64,000 bases of DNA from CAADGU01 sp035444285 (GTDB lineage: Bacteria > Chloroflexota > Anaerolineae > Promineifilales > Promineifilaceae). The stretch covers positions 186,001-250,000 of the forward strand of contig DAOMOK010000006.1 in assembly GCA_035444285.1 (NCBI GenBank), in the 5' to 3' direction. Numbering within the stretch: the first letter of the stretch is position 1; each line of letters starts with the position of its first letter. The notes beneath the pieces were generated by a model that did no database searches, was not told the origin of the DNA, and was given only the letters and a program-made list of their open reading frames with translations. A program made the position numbers and the translations under genes. This document shows, in pieces, positions 16,043-24,966 of the stretch.

Positions 16043-17563
16043 TCAAGAATTGACCCAGGCATGTATCTGTCGCCAGCTTTCCAGGCGTCCCGCTGTCGGT
16101 ATGGGGGTCTGCAAATCAGCCAACACGTCTTGCACATAATCCTGGCGGCGCATCCCAACCAGGACGCTGGTGACGCCGGTTGTAGAGCGTAAAGCGCGCA
16201 CGGCCGTCTGGCTTAGTGTGCGCGCCGCCCAGGCAGAATCAGCCGCATGGGCCGCTTCCTGAATACGTTCGGCGCGTCGGGCTGCCTGTTCTTGATAATA
16301 GGCGGTTATGGCCGAGAATGTGTTATTGGCTACATCAACGTACTCATCCAGCCAGTTCAGGGCGTTTGCGGGTAAATTTCCCAGGTTAGAGAGGGATTCT
16401 ACGGCCGTTTGGGTGCGTGGCAGCAAGAATTGGGCGCGTAAATCCAGCCAGTTCTGGTATGTGCCAAATCCTCCCCAACGGCCGTCCAGCATCAATCCCA
16501 GGGCCAGATGATCCCGCAAATATGATTTTGTGTCATCGTCGGTAGACAGTACGGGCAGTAGTTGCTGCTGAAATTGCCGCTCTAATTGCTGCAAAGTGTC
16601 AACCCCGGTTGACACCTCTTCGGGCGGCGCGGGGAAGTCGGGCATGGGCACAGGAGCCAGGCGCGTCAGGGCATCCTGATGGAATGCGTTGAGGGGCCGG
16701 TTGATCAAAACAGCCACTTGTTGCTCATGGGCGAATTGTAGGGTTGTTTGTTGTCCTGGTTGGTTGGCTTCGGTTGCCAGCCCGGTTTCAAACAGGTTCA
16801 TAGGCGCCTGGATGACCCGAAAGTGGTGGTTTGGGTTGATCTCGCTGGCTATCTGCCACAACCGGGCCAATGAGGTGAAGGTGTAATGCCTCTCCGGTTC
16901 AGGAAAGGTGTTGGAACTGACGCCGTAGTATTGGATACGGCCGCTGCTAACCTCCTGTTCAAGATGCCCAAATGCCTGCTGAATCCGCCGGTAATACTCT
17001 TCATGTGCCTGTTCACGGGCAAGGTGAGCGTGTTTGGCCCACATCAAGTAATATTCTGGGTTGTGCAGCAAATAGACATCCAGCATCTCCAGGTTGATCC
17101 GTTCCAGGCTGCGTGTGAGCTGGTCGGCCAGAAATTCCGGGTGGATGCAGTGGTCCAACCCTTCAGCATATTTGATGAGGTTGGGAAACGGCCGTCCCTC
17201 TCGTTTACGCTGCTCGGCCAAAGCATAGTTGAAACCCTGTAAATAACCTGCTTTAGAAACGATGATGACCTCCTCCCGCTTTAGCTCGCCGCTGTCCAGC
17301 AGTTCCGACAGCACCCGGCCAATGAGCCGCTCCGAATTGCCATCGGTGTAATTGCTGCTGGTATCAATCAGGTTAATACCTTTTTGCAGGGCCAGGCGGA
17401 GGGCCTGCTCGTGGTAGCCATTGTCTTTATCCACCCGGTAGCCGCCAAACCCGGCCTGACTGACGCGCCAGCCGGTCACACCAAAGGGCACATACGTGAG
17501 CGTGTCAAATCGCCCTGCATAGTGCTGCGTGCCTGCTTCGGTTGTTTTGCCTGGAATTGCCAT
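16043..17563 (-). CDS. Aldo/keto reductase family protein
   Basis: 506 aa from the ATG at 17563 (longer starts at 17587 and 17599 lie in a palindrome; AGGT upstream supports 17563). The N-terminal 300 residues are an aldo/keto reductase TIM barrel: GFGGYRVDKDNGYHEQAL, LIDTSSNYTDGNSERLIG (catalytic Asp and Tyr), then IIVSKAGYLQG with the Lys and LEMLDVYLLHNPEYY. The C-terminal 200 residues are a helical extension, longer than usual for the family, ending TGVTSVLVGMRRQDYVQDVL, which matches the cofactor-site end of the barrel. NADPH-dependent reduction of a carbonyl substrate is expected; the substrate is unknown. Confidence 0.85.
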   Translation of the reverse strand: MAIPGKTTEAGTQHYAGRFDTLTYVPFGVTGWRVSQAGFGGYRVDKDNGYHEQALRLALQKGINLIDTSSNYTDGNSERLIGRVLSELLDSGELKREEVIIVSKAGYLQGFNYALAEQRKREGRPFPNLIKYAEGLDHCIHPEFLADQLTRSLERINLEMLDVYLLHNPEYYLMWAKHAHLAREQAHEEYYRRIQQAFGHLEQEVSSGRIQYYGVSSNTFPEPERHYTFTSLARLWQIASEINPNHHFRVIQAPMNLFETGLATEANQPGQQTTLQFAHEQQVAVLINRPLNAFHQDALTRLAPVPMPDFPAPPEEVSTGVDTLQQLERQFQQQLLPVLSTDDDTKSYLRDHLALGLMLDGRWGGFGTYQNWLDLRAQFLLPRTQTAVESLSNLGNLPANALNWLDEYVDVANNTFSAITAYYQEQAARRAERIQEAAHAADSAWAARTLSQTAVRALRSTTGVTSVLVGMRRQDYVQDVLADLQTPIPTAGRLESWRQIHAWVNS

Positions 17564-17580
17564 GCTGTTTACCTGCGTTC

Positions 17581-17615
17581 CAGACATGCGATTTCTCAAA
17601 GAAATCGCATGTCTG
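17581..17615. repeat. Perfect 16-bp hairpin upstream of the aldo/keto reductase
   Basis: CAGACATGCGATTTCT and AGAAATCGCATGTCTG pair perfectly around CAA. It lies just upstream of the reductase start on the minus strand, in the 5' leader. Confidence 0.7.
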
Positions 17616-17731
17616 CACCAATCCCCCCAATTCTATGACGGGCGCCAAAAGAGGCAATGGGCAGAACGTGGGGGATTCACACGGCCGTCGTAGTTGATTC
17701 GTTCCCGGCTTTTTCCCATACTGCACACAAC

Positions 17732-17772
17732 GAAGGATGAATTATGAATTCATCCTTCATAATTCATAATTT
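17732..17772. repeat. GAATTATGAATT-word inverted repeat, copy 1
   Basis: GAAGGATGAATT / AATTCATCCTTC pair around ATG, followed by CATAATTCATAATT. The same words return in the rRNA spacer (29185-29254) and at 38696-38726. Confidence 0.65.
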
Positions 17773-17786
17773 TCACAGGAGGGATC

Positions 17787-18383
17787 ATGAACAAACAAAC
17801 TCACTTTTTACCAATCGTTGTTTTCATCGCCATTACATTGGTGTCAGGGTTGGCCTGCCGCCTGACTGAAGTGGGCACGGCCGTTGCCCAACCGGCTCCC
17901 CCTACCCTACCGCCCTATGTCACCTATTCGGCCGTGTCTGCTCCGGCGGTGTTTTCTGTAACAGAGGAACAAACGTCTACTCCTGCTGTGGGGGAGACGG
18001 CCATGACGACACCTGTGATGACGGCCAAAGTCGGCCTGTATGTGCGGCGTGGTCCCAGCACCCAATACCCCATCCTGACAGCATTGCAGGCAGGGGAACA
18101 GGCGGAAATTGTGGGGCGCAGCCCGGATGGATATTGGTGGAAAATTGTCTGTCCCAGTCCTCATGGTGGTGAGTGTTGGTCATCGGCGCGGGCGGAATAT
18201 AGCACGGCCGTTTATACACAGCCCGTACCCATCGCCGCTGTTCCGCCACTCCCCACATCAACCCCCACTTTAACTCCCACTGCCACGGCTACCGCAACCG
18301 CTACGATCACGCCATCTGCTACCCCCACAGCAACCGGGACGGCGACGGCCGTGCCCACATTATCACCGCCATCCTACCCCTGA
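17787..18383 (+). CDS. SH3-domain lipoprotein
   Basis: 198 aa. The signal peptide ends with a lipobox (SGLAC, Cys24), so the protein is predicted to be lipid-anchored. A bacterial SH3-like domain covers about residues 70-135: KVGLYVRRGPSTQYPILTAL then EIVGRSPDGYWWKIVC and GECWSSA. This fold commonly binds peptidoglycan or peptides outside the cell. The last 50 residues are Thr/Pro/Ala-rich low complexity (TPTLTPTATATATAT), typical of a wall-spanning linker. AGGAGGGATC before the ATG is a strong Shine-Dalgarno sequence. It stands alone. Confidence 0.8.
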   Translation: MNKQTHFLPIVVFIAITLVSGLACRLTEVGTAVAQPAPPTLPPYVTYSAVSAPAVFSVTEEQTSTPAVGETAMTTPVMTAKVGLYVRRGPSTQYPILTALQAGEQAEIVGRSPDGYWWKIVCPSPHGGECWSSARAEYSTAVYTQPVPIAAVPPLPTSTPTLTPTATATATATITPSATPTATGTATAVPTLSPPSYP

Positions 18384-18502
18384 AGCAGTTAAGTAATTGG
18401 GACAAGAGGCCCATTGCATTGTCTTGCCAACTGCCAGAATGCCCCGTATAGTATCGGCAGAGCGCAAATGGACATAAATCGCTTCTTCCGAGGAGAAAGT
18501 GG

Positions 18503-19213
18503 ATGTCAGGCCCGCAGAAAATTCTGGTCATTGATGACAGCCCCGACATGCTAAAAGTATTAACCTTGTTATTGACAGAACACGGTTATGAAGTACTGAC
18601 TGCTCTAAATGGGCAAATTGGTTTACGCCTGGTGAACGAGCAACATCCAGATTTGGTGATCCTGGATCTCAGTATGCCTGGTGTAGATGGTTGGGAAGTG
18701 TGCCGCCAGATTCGTACCAGAATGACCGTTCCCATCATCATTCTCACGGCTGCTCATGTTACAGATGAAGATACCGTTCGCGGTCTGGAATTGGGCGCTA
18801 ACGACTACATCATCAAACCATTCAAGAACAATCTTCTGCTGGCCCGAATTCGCAATGCATTACGGTGGGCGACGCCCGAACATAATGGCCTGGCTTATGA
18901 CGATGGACAACTTGTAATTAACCTGGATATGCGGCAGGTAACATACCAGGGTGAACCTCTGAATCTGACTCGCAAAGAATTTGAGATGCTGACTGTTTTG
19001 GTGCAGGCTTCACCGCGAGTTGTGACACATCGTGAGTTATTTGACAAAGTTTGGGCGGACTCCTACCATCAGTTTGATGTAAATTATGTCCGTATTTTTA
19101 TTGGGCATTTACGCAAGAAATTGGAAGCCAACACAACTGACCCAGTGTATATCCACAACGAACGAGGCGTTGGCTACCGCTTTCAAAAACAACCCAACTC
19201 ATCCAGAGCGTAA
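18503..19213 (+). CDS. OmpR/PhoB-family response regulator (orphan)
   Basis: 236 aa. The receiver domain has D11-D12, phosphoacceptor D55 (LVILDLSMPG), Thr in IILTAAH and K105 in DYIIKPF. The winged-helix output domain spans about 130-230 with LTRKEFEMLTVLVQ, VTHRELFDKVW, VNYVRIFIGHLRKKLE and HNERGVGYRF, all typical. GAGGAGA before the ATG is a good Shine-Dalgarno sequence. No kinase gene is adjacent (parB follows on the other strand), so the partner kinase must be elsewhere, possibly one of the kinases at 48378 or 57349. Confidence 0.92.
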   Translation: MSGPQKILVIDDSPDMLKVLTLLLTEHGYEVLTALNGQIGLRLVNEQHPDLVILDLSMPGVDGWEVCRQIRTRMTVPIIILTAAHVTDEDTVRGLELGANDYIIKPFKNNLLLARIRNALRWATPEHNGLAYDDGQLVINLDMRQVTYQGEPLNLTRKEFEMLTVLVQASPRVVTHRELFDKVWADSYHQFDVNYVRIFIGHLRKKLEANTTDPVYIHNERGVGYRFQKQPNSSRA

Positions 19214-19285
19214 AGGGTCAAGTCATTCGATAACCGTTTAGGGAAATTAATTTGATTATTGAGGAAACGTAGCAGCCTCCTGCCG

Positions 19286-20422
19286 CTAATCCGTACTTAA
19301 AGCCTCAATAAGACTCCGTACATCCTGCTCAATTAACTGCAACAGCCGTATAATTTCTTGCCGTTCGGCCATGTGAAGGTCTTCGCGCTGAATTCGTGCC
19401 AGGTGTTGGCGTATATAGCTTAATCGAGTGATGTTGGTTACACGAGTTGTGCCAGGGGCCAAACCGGTGGTGAGTGAGTCTGACGTAAACGGGGCCAACG
19501 GGGGCAAATTCTCAGTAAACGGGGCCAACGGGGGCAAATTCTCAGTCGTATCTGGTAAAACGGAAGCGTCAGGTTCAGTCCATTTTGTCTCTGGCAGGAA
19601 ATCGGGGGCTGGCTTCCTTAAGTCTCGAATGGTCTGGTATACCGTGCGATCTGGGTTTTCTTTCAAGATGCGGGCTATATTTTTAGCTTCGTCGGTCGTG
19701 ATGTCCCCGGCAATACGGGCTTTATGGAGAGCGCGCTGCTGCGACGGTTTGAGACCCTGGTAAATGCGGGTGTCTTTTTCGCTGATACGGCCGTCTCGCA
19801 CATCCTCCTTTATCTCATCTGGCAAATTCAACAACTGAATTAACTGGTGAATACGCTGGCGCGAATAACCTAACCGCTGTCCCACCTTAGCCCAGGTAAT
19901 CTTGTTGCCCCACGGCTGATCGTCTGAAACACCTTCTACTTGCGCCTTTTCCAGTTCATCCTGCAACAGATCACGCAAATGCAGCAGCCCACCGGCCCTA
20001 TCCACATCATTCAAATCTTCTCGCTGGATATTTTCCACCAACTGGCGTACAAACCGGGTCGTTTCATCATAATCCCGTCGCCGTACCACCGCCGGAATCG
20101 TCTCCAAACCGGCCATTTTTGCTGCCCGCCAGCGCCGTTCCCCATGCACAATCAGATAGTGATTCGGCCGAATTTCTGTCACTTCAATCGGTTGTATCAC
20201 GCCATCTTGTTGAATGCTGTCGCTTAGCTCTTGCAAGCTCTCTGTAGGAAATGAACGACGGGGCTGTGCCCCATCGGGCTGAATAGCATCCAGACGAATG
20301 GCCAGCAATTGCATACCCGCCGACTGTTCCACATCATCCTGCGCCGTAAAGAGCTTTTGCAAGTCGCCTGATTGCGGTTTTATTGGTTGTGATAGTGATA
20401 CTTTGGGCCGTTTGCGCGTCAT
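19286..20422 (-). CDS. parB: ParB-family partition protein
   Basis: 378 aa from the ATG at 20422, one base after the parA stop (TGATATG). The ParB N-terminal domain shows LQELSDSIQQDGVIQPIEV and LIVHGERRWRAAKMAGL (the GERRW CTP-binding motif), with NIQREDLNDVDRA. The HTH is TWAKVGQRLGYSRQRIHQLI. The linker near residues 300-325 contains a duplicated NLPPLAPFTE unit from a 30-bp tandem repeat in the DNA. It should load on parS and work with ParA in chromosome or replicon segregation. A parS-like site is at 11869-11884. Confidence 0.88.
   Translation of the reverse strand: MTRKRPKVSLSQPIKPQSGDLQKLFTAQDDVEQSAGMQLLAIRLDAIQPDGAQPRRSFPTESLQELSDSIQQDGVIQPIEVTEIRPNHYLIVHGERRWRAAKMAGLETIPAVVRRRDYDETTRFVRQLVENIQREDLNDVDRAGGLLHLRDLLQDELEKAQVEGVSDDQPWGNKITWAKVGQRLGYSRQRIHQLIQLLNLPDEIKEDVRDGRISEKDTRIYQGLKPSQQRALHKARIAGDITTDEAKNIARILKENPDRTVYQTIRDLRKPAPDFLPETKWTEPDASVLPDTTENLPPLAPFTENLPPLAPFTSDSLTTGLAPGTTRVTNITRLSYIRQHLARIQREDLHMAERQEIIRLLQLIEQDVRSLIEALSTD
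19485..19544. repeat. Exact 30-bp tandem duplication inside parB
   Basis: Two adjacent identical 30-bp units encode two copies of a ten-residue Pro-rich stretch (NLPPLAPFTE) in the linker before the C-terminal domain. The frame is kept. Confidence 0.9.
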
Positions 20423-20423
20423 A

Positions 20424-21209
20424 TCATTTCTTAACCCTGGCAATCTCCTTCGCCACTTGTCGGTACGCTTCGGCCCCCTGCCCGCGCGGATCATATGCCA
20501 GAATGCTTTGCCCGGCTACGGCGCTCTCCGCAAAACGCACAGAGCGTTTGATAATCTGGTCAAAAATGTGAACACCATTGCCATATTGTTGCCCAACCGC
20601 TTCCTGTATATCACGGGTTAATGTGGTACGTGGGTCAGCCATGGTCAGTAATATCCCTTCAATCGCCAGTTTGGCGTTGAGCTTTTTTCGCCGCACCGTT
20701 TCAATAGTGGACAAAATCATGAGCGCCCCGCGTGCGGCCAGATATTCTGTTTGGATGGGAATGATGACGCTGTTGGCCGCCGTCAACGCATTGATTACCA
20801 ACAAACCCAATGATGGGTTGCAATCAATCAGGATGTAATCGTAAGCATTCTCAATGGGCTTGAGTACGGTACTTAATACCTGTTCCCGGCTCAAGGTGTT
20901 CATCAACGAAATCTCTATCAAGCTTAGTTCGGGTTGGGCCGGCATTAAGTGAAAAGCCTCATCCGTTTCGTAAATGCAGCCGGCTGCATCACTCTCATAG
21001 CCATCCACTTCCGCTTTGAGCGCATCATAAATTGTGGGGGAAATCTGGTCGGGGTTGAAACCTGCATGTTGGGTCAGGTTGCTTTGTGGGTCCAGGTCTA
21101 CGGCCAGCACTTTATAACCCGCTTCACTCAAAGCAGCTGCCAGGTTAATGGTTGTGGTAGTTTTGCCTACCCCACCTTTCTGCATGGCGATAGCGATAAT
21201 TTTACTCAT
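20424..21209 (-). CDS. parA: ParA-family ATPase
   Basis: 261 aa from the ATG at 21209 (TAGGAG Shine-Dalgarno; the longer ORF start is rejected because MSKIIAIAMQKGGVGKTT begins the fold). Deviant Walker A KGGVGKTT is at residues 10-17, with VDLDPQSNLT, Walker B-like YILIDCNPSLGLL, and PIQTEYLAARGA with the typical switch. It is a soluble Soj-type ParA with no N-terminal HTH, so transcription autoregulation would need ParB or another factor. It is the first gene of a two-gene operon with parB. CGTGTTA repeats lie upstream (21322-21392). Confidence 0.9.
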   Translation of the reverse strand: MSKIIAIAMQKGGVGKTTTTINLAAALSEAGYKVLAVDLDPQSNLTQHAGFNPDQISPTIYDALKAEVDGYESDAAGCIYETDEAFHLMPAQPELSLIEISLMNTLSREQVLSTVLKPIENAYDYILIDCNPSLGLLVINALTAANSVIIPIQTEYLAARGALMILSTIETVRRKKLNAKLAIEGILLTMADPRTTLTRDIQEAVGQQYGNGVHIFDQIIKRSVRFAESAVAGQSILAYDPRGQGAEAYRQVAKEIARVKK

Positions 21210-21321
21210 GAAGTCTCCTACACAAATGGCGGCTGGCAACTATGTTAATCACGAGCCACCAGCCACCAGCCACCCTTTTTATACAAGGTGATCACCGAAC
21301 CGTGCTATCTCGTTGCAACGA

Positions 21322-21392
21322 TAACACGAATCATTTAAGTGTCAACACTGGTAAAATATAACGCATCGTGTTATAAATGACGCACCGTGTTA
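21322..21392. promoter_or_regulatory. CGTGTTA repeat cluster upstream of parAB
   Basis: TAACACG (21322-21328, inverted) and two direct CGTGTTA copies (21367-21373 and 21386-21392, 19 bp apart, each within GCAYCGTGTTA) lie between the divergent parA and oxidoreductase genes. They could be operators or a centromere-like cluster. The binding protein is unknown. Confidence 0.4.
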
Positions 21393-21428
21393 ATGGGTTA
21401 GTTGTTTGTTTACAAATGGATAAATGTC

Positions 21429-23195
21429 ATGAGCAAATCCTCTATTTCCCCAGATGATTGTTTTGATTTTGTCATCATTGGCTCTGGCTTTGGTGGCAGT
21501 GTGTCTGCTATGCGTCTTTCTGAGAAAGGCTATCGTGTGCTGGTCTTGGAACGAGGCAAACGTTACTCCGCTTCTGATTTCCCCAAAACTAACTGGAACA
21601 TCTTCAAATATCTTTGGCTGCCGGCGGCTCGCTGTTTTGGTTTCATGGGCATTAATTTTCTGAATGACATCGTGATCCTGAACGGCAGTGGCGTGGGTGG
21701 TGGTAGTTTGGTGTATGCCAGTACCCACATTCAACCCCCAGATAGGTTTTTTGAAGCTGAAGAATGGCGTGATCTGGCTGATTGGAAGGCCGAGTTGATG
21801 CCATTTTATGAACTGGCAAATCGGATGTTGGGTACAGCCGAAAACCCCAAACTGTGGCCGGCCGATCATCGTCTTTATGAAATCGCCAAAGAGCTGAAAC
21901 GAGAGCATACCTTTACCCCCACGCCGGTGGGTATTTTCTTTGGGGAGCCTGGCAAAACTGTGCCCGATCCTTATTTTAATGGTGCAGGGCCGGATCGGGT
22001 GGGGTGTATTCACTGTGGTGGCTGCATGGTAGGCTGCAAATACAATGCCAAGAATACATTGGATAAGAATTACCTGTATCTGGCGGAGAAATGGGGGGCA
22101 CAGGTGCAGGCAGAGGCGAATGTACAGGATATACGGCCGTTTTACGACCCCCAACCAGACAATGCTCGCTACGAAATCTTGTATGAGCGTACCACCGATT
22201 GGTTCTTCAAACGCAAAAGCAGCATACGCGCCCGCCATGTCGTTGTTTCCGCGGGTGTTTTAGGTACCATGAATTTGCTGCTGCACTGCCGTGATGAAAC
22301 GCAGAGTTTGCCTTTGCTTTCCAATCGGTTAGGGATGCATGTACGTAGCAATAGTGAAGCATTTTCTGGGGCTACGGCCCGCACCGGAGAAGTAGACTAC
22401 TCGGAAGGCGTAGCCATTACCTCACATTTTTGGATTGATGACGTGACCAGTGTGGAGCCGGTGCGTTATCCGCGTGGGTCGTCGTTTATTCGTAATATGA
22501 CGATACCGCTGGTGGATTTGCACGGGTCAGCCTGGCAACGATTAGGGCGGTTTATGCTCTATGGCTTTAAGAATCCCTACGATTTCTTGAAGGCACGGTT
22601 TTTGCCAGATTGGGCCAGAGATACCACCATTTTGATGATTATGCAGACGGTGGAGAATCGGTTGAACCTGAAACGCGGCCGTAACTTGTTTACGCTTGGC
22701 CGTAAAGGGCTTGTTACGGAACAAGATAGCCACTTGCCCATTCCCACCATTATTGACGCCGGGCGATACGTGGTGAAACGCTTTACAGAACTGTCTGATG
22801 GGGTAGCGATGGGCAGTATCCAGGAGTTGCTGTTGGACATTCCTACAACGGCGCATATTTTGGGCGGTTGTAACATCGGCGCTGATGCTGACTCTGGGGT
22901 TATTAACAGTCAACAGGAGGTGTTTAACTATCCTGGTATGTATGTAGTGGATGGTTCGGTGATTCCCGCTAATTTGGGGGTGAATCCCAGCTTAACGATT
23001 ACGGCGCTGGCGGAGCGGGCGATGAGTTTGATTCCCGCGAAGGAGGAGGCAGAGGAGATACGGCCGTTGACCCGCCCCACTTCTCTCCCTCAACCTGCGG
23101 CCCAGTCAAACCAGATGAAAAAGGTGCTGGCATTTGGTACAGTTGGCGTTCTGGCGGCTGTAGCTGTCTTTAGCCTGTTGAAACGAAAATTGTAA
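21429..23195 (+). CDS. GMC-type FAD oxidoreductase with C-terminal membrane tail
   Basis: 588 aa from the ATG at 21429. FAD Rossmann motif DFVIIGSGFGGSVSAMRL (GSGFGG 18-23) and LERG, then GSGVGGGSLVYA, typical of GMC/cholesterol-oxidase-like and long-chain alcohol oxidase relatives. Near residue 195 a Cys cluster CIHCGGCMVGC (CxxCxxCxxxC) precedes KYNAKNT; this spacing resembles an Fe-S ligand set and is known in this subfamily. The C-terminal GMC signature is HILGGCNIG and VDGSVIPANLGVNPSLTI. The last 25 residues form a hydrophobic helix ending KRKL, so the enzyme is probably tail-anchored with the catalytic part in the cytoplasm. An aldehyde dehydrogenase with the same kind of tail follows 55 bp later. 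Confidence 0.82.
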   Translation: MSKSSISPDDCFDFVIIGSGFGGSVSAMRLSEKGYRVLVLERGKRYSASDFPKTNWNIFKYLWLPAARCFGFMGINFLNDIVILNGSGVGGGSLVYASTHIQPPDRFFEAEEWRDLADWKAELMPFYELANRMLGTAENPKLWPADHRLYEIAKELKREHTFTPTPVGIFFGEPGKTVPDPYFNGAGPDRVGCIHCGGCMVGCKYNAKNTLDKNYLYLAEKWGAQVQAEANVQDIRPFYDPQPDNARYEILYERTTDWFFKRKSSIRARHVVVSAGVLGTMNLLLHCRDETQSLPLLSNRLGMHVRSNSEAFSGATARTGEVDYSEGVAITSHFWIDDVTSVEPVRYPRGSSFIRNMTIPLVDLHGSAWQRLGRFMLYGFKNPYDFLKARFLPDWARDTTILMIMQTVENRLNLKRGRNLFTLGRKGLVTEQDSHLPIPTIIDAGRYVVKRFTELSDGVAMGSIQELLLDIPTTAHILGGCNIGADADSGVINSQQEVFNYPGMYVVDGSVIPANLGVNPSLTITALAERAMSLIPAKEEAEEIRPLTRPTSLPQPAAQSNQMKKVLAFGTVGVLAAVAVFSLLKRKL

Positions 23196-23250
23196 AGGAG
23201 ACAAGGGGCGGTTTTTCATCGCCTCCTATCTATCTCGAGAGGAGCTTATC

Positions 23251-24906
23251 ATGGGAATAACCACTGTAAAAGGCCGGACGCTGAACGGCCGTGTTGAAAC
23301 CTTGCCTTTCATCAACCCGGCCACCAGCGAACAATTTGGCGAAGTGACCACCGCCACCCAGGCCGACGTGACCGCTGCGCGGCAGGAAATGGCTGCTGCG
23401 GCCAAAGTGTGGGCCGCCAAACCCTTAAAAGAACGCATCCGCATTTTACGAAAGCTGCAAACATTGCTCATTGAAGAGTTGGATGAGATTACGGCCGTGA
23501 TGAATCTGGACAATGGCAAAAGTCGCCAGGACGCCCTCATTGAAATATTCGTGACTGTTGATCTGATGACGCAGTACGCGAAACAGGCGCCACATTGGCT
23601 GCGCCGTCGCCGCATTTCACCCGGTCTACAAATTTTCAAGCAATGTTATGTGGAACATAAACCACATGGCGTCGTGGCCGTCATTGGTCCCTGGAACTAT
23701 CCCTTTGTGCTGCTCGTACCCCCTATTTTTTCGGCCTTGTTAGCCGGGAATGCGGTGATTGCCAAACCATCAGAGGTGACGGGTGCTACGGGCGTTTTGA
23801 TCGAAAATCTGTTTAAGCGGATACCTGAGTTGTCGCCATTTGTTCGTTTTTTGCATGGCGACGGCCGTGTTGGCGCTGCCCTGGTGCAATCCAAACCCGA
23901 CCTCATTTACCTGACCGGCTCTGTAGCCACCGGTAAGAAAATCATGCAGGCCGCAGCTGAAAACCTGACCCCTGTCATTTTTGAGTTGGGCAGTAAAGAC
24001 CCCATGATTGTTTTGGAAGATGCCGACATTCAGCAGGCAGCCAAATGGGGTGTATGGGGTGCTTTTTATAACTCCGGCCAAACCTGTGTTTCTGTGGAAC
24101 GAGTCTACGTAGTCGAACCTGTGTATGACCAGTTTGTACAGGCAGTATTGGCGGAAGTTGACCACTTGCAAATGGGCTATTCACCCGATACAAATAATGG
24201 CTTTCACATGGGACCGCTCACCTTTCAACGGCAAATTGACATTATTGAAGACCATTTACAAGATGCTCTGGCCAAGGGCGCTAAAGTTATTGCCGGAGGA
24301 AAACGGGATGGCATGTTTATGCAGCCAACGGTCATGGTGAATGTGGACCATACCATGAAGCTGATGCAGGATGAAACATTTGGCCCGATCATGCCAATCA
24401 TGAAAGTTGCCGATGAAGTAGACGCCATTCACCTGGCCAATCACTCGTACATGGGGCTGGGCGCATCCATATGGAGTCGTGACCTGAAACGGGCGGAGCG
24501 AATTGCCCATCAATTGGAAACCGGCTCGGTAAATATCAATGACACCATTACCCATTTTGCCATTCCCAATTTACCTTTTGGCGGGGTGAAACAATCAGGT
24601 AACGGCCGTGCCCATGGTGAAGAGGATTTACTGCAATTCACCTCCAGCCGAGCATACATCGTTAGCCCCGGTCCGAATCCCCTGGATGTTGCCACTATTT
24701 TACGCAAGCCGAACACCTACAACTTGAATAAAGCCATACTCAAGCTGGTATTTGGCACCACACCCCAGCAAAAACTGGAACCATTGACCGAACTGCTGCC
24801 CATGGAACCAGCCAAATTAAAAACAACAGGCGCAGTGGCTATAGCTACTGGCCTTGCCATTACTGCTTTAACCATCTTGGCAGCACGCAATCGTCGTAAA
24901 AGTTGA
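23251..24906 (+). CDS. Aldehyde dehydrogenase with C-terminal membrane tail
   Basis: 551 aa, NAD(P)-dependent aldehyde oxidation. Motifs: GPWNYPF (residues 148-154, catalytic Asn in the family), TGSVATGKK, catalytic Glu in FELGSKDP, catalytic Cys in NSGQTCVSVERVY and the NDTITHFAIPNLPFGGVKQSG end. It is longer than the usual 450-500 aa because of a C-terminal extension whose last 27 residues (VAIATGLAITALTILAARNR) form a hydrophobic helix with a basic end. That tail matches the logic of fatty aldehyde dehydrogenases. AGGAGC before the ATG fits a Shine-Dalgarno sequence. It likely oxidises the aldehyde made by the preceding oxidase. Confidence 0.88.
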   Translation: MGITTVKGRTLNGRVETLPFINPATSEQFGEVTTATQADVTAARQEMAAAAKVWAAKPLKERIRILRKLQTLLIEELDEITAVMNLDNGKSRQDALIEIFVTVDLMTQYAKQAPHWLRRRRISPGLQIFKQCYVEHKPHGVVAVIGPWNYPFVLLVPPIFSALLAGNAVIAKPSEVTGATGVLIENLFKRIPELSPFVRFLHGDGRVGAALVQSKPDLIYLTGSVATGKKIMQAAAENLTPVIFELGSKDPMIVLEDADIQQAAKWGVWGAFYNSGQTCVSVERVYVVEPVYDQFVQAVLAEVDHLQMGYSPDTNNGFHMGPLTFQRQIDIIEDHLQDALAKGAKVIAGGKRDGMFMQPTVMVNVDHTMKLMQDETFGPIMPIMKVADEVDAIHLANHSYMGLGASIWSRDLKRAERIAHQLETGSVNINDTITHFAIPNLPFGGVKQSGNGRAHGEEDLLQFTSSRAYIVSPGPNPLDVATILRKPNTYNLNKAILKLVFGTTPQQKLEPLTELLPMEPAKLKTTGAVAIATGLAITALTILAARNRRKS

Positions 24907-24925
24907 TGTCGTAAAGTCGTGAAAC

Positions 24926-24966
24926 GAAAAAGCGACCCTGATTTACGTCAGGATCGCTTTTTTTAT
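24926..24966. terminator. Bidirectional terminator between converging genes
   Basis: AGCGACCCTGA / TCAGGATCGCT forms a stem with one mismatch around TTTACG, with A-rich bases on the left and T7 on the right, so it can stop transcription of the aldehyde dehydrogenase (plus) and of the HtrA gene (minus). Confidence 0.75.
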
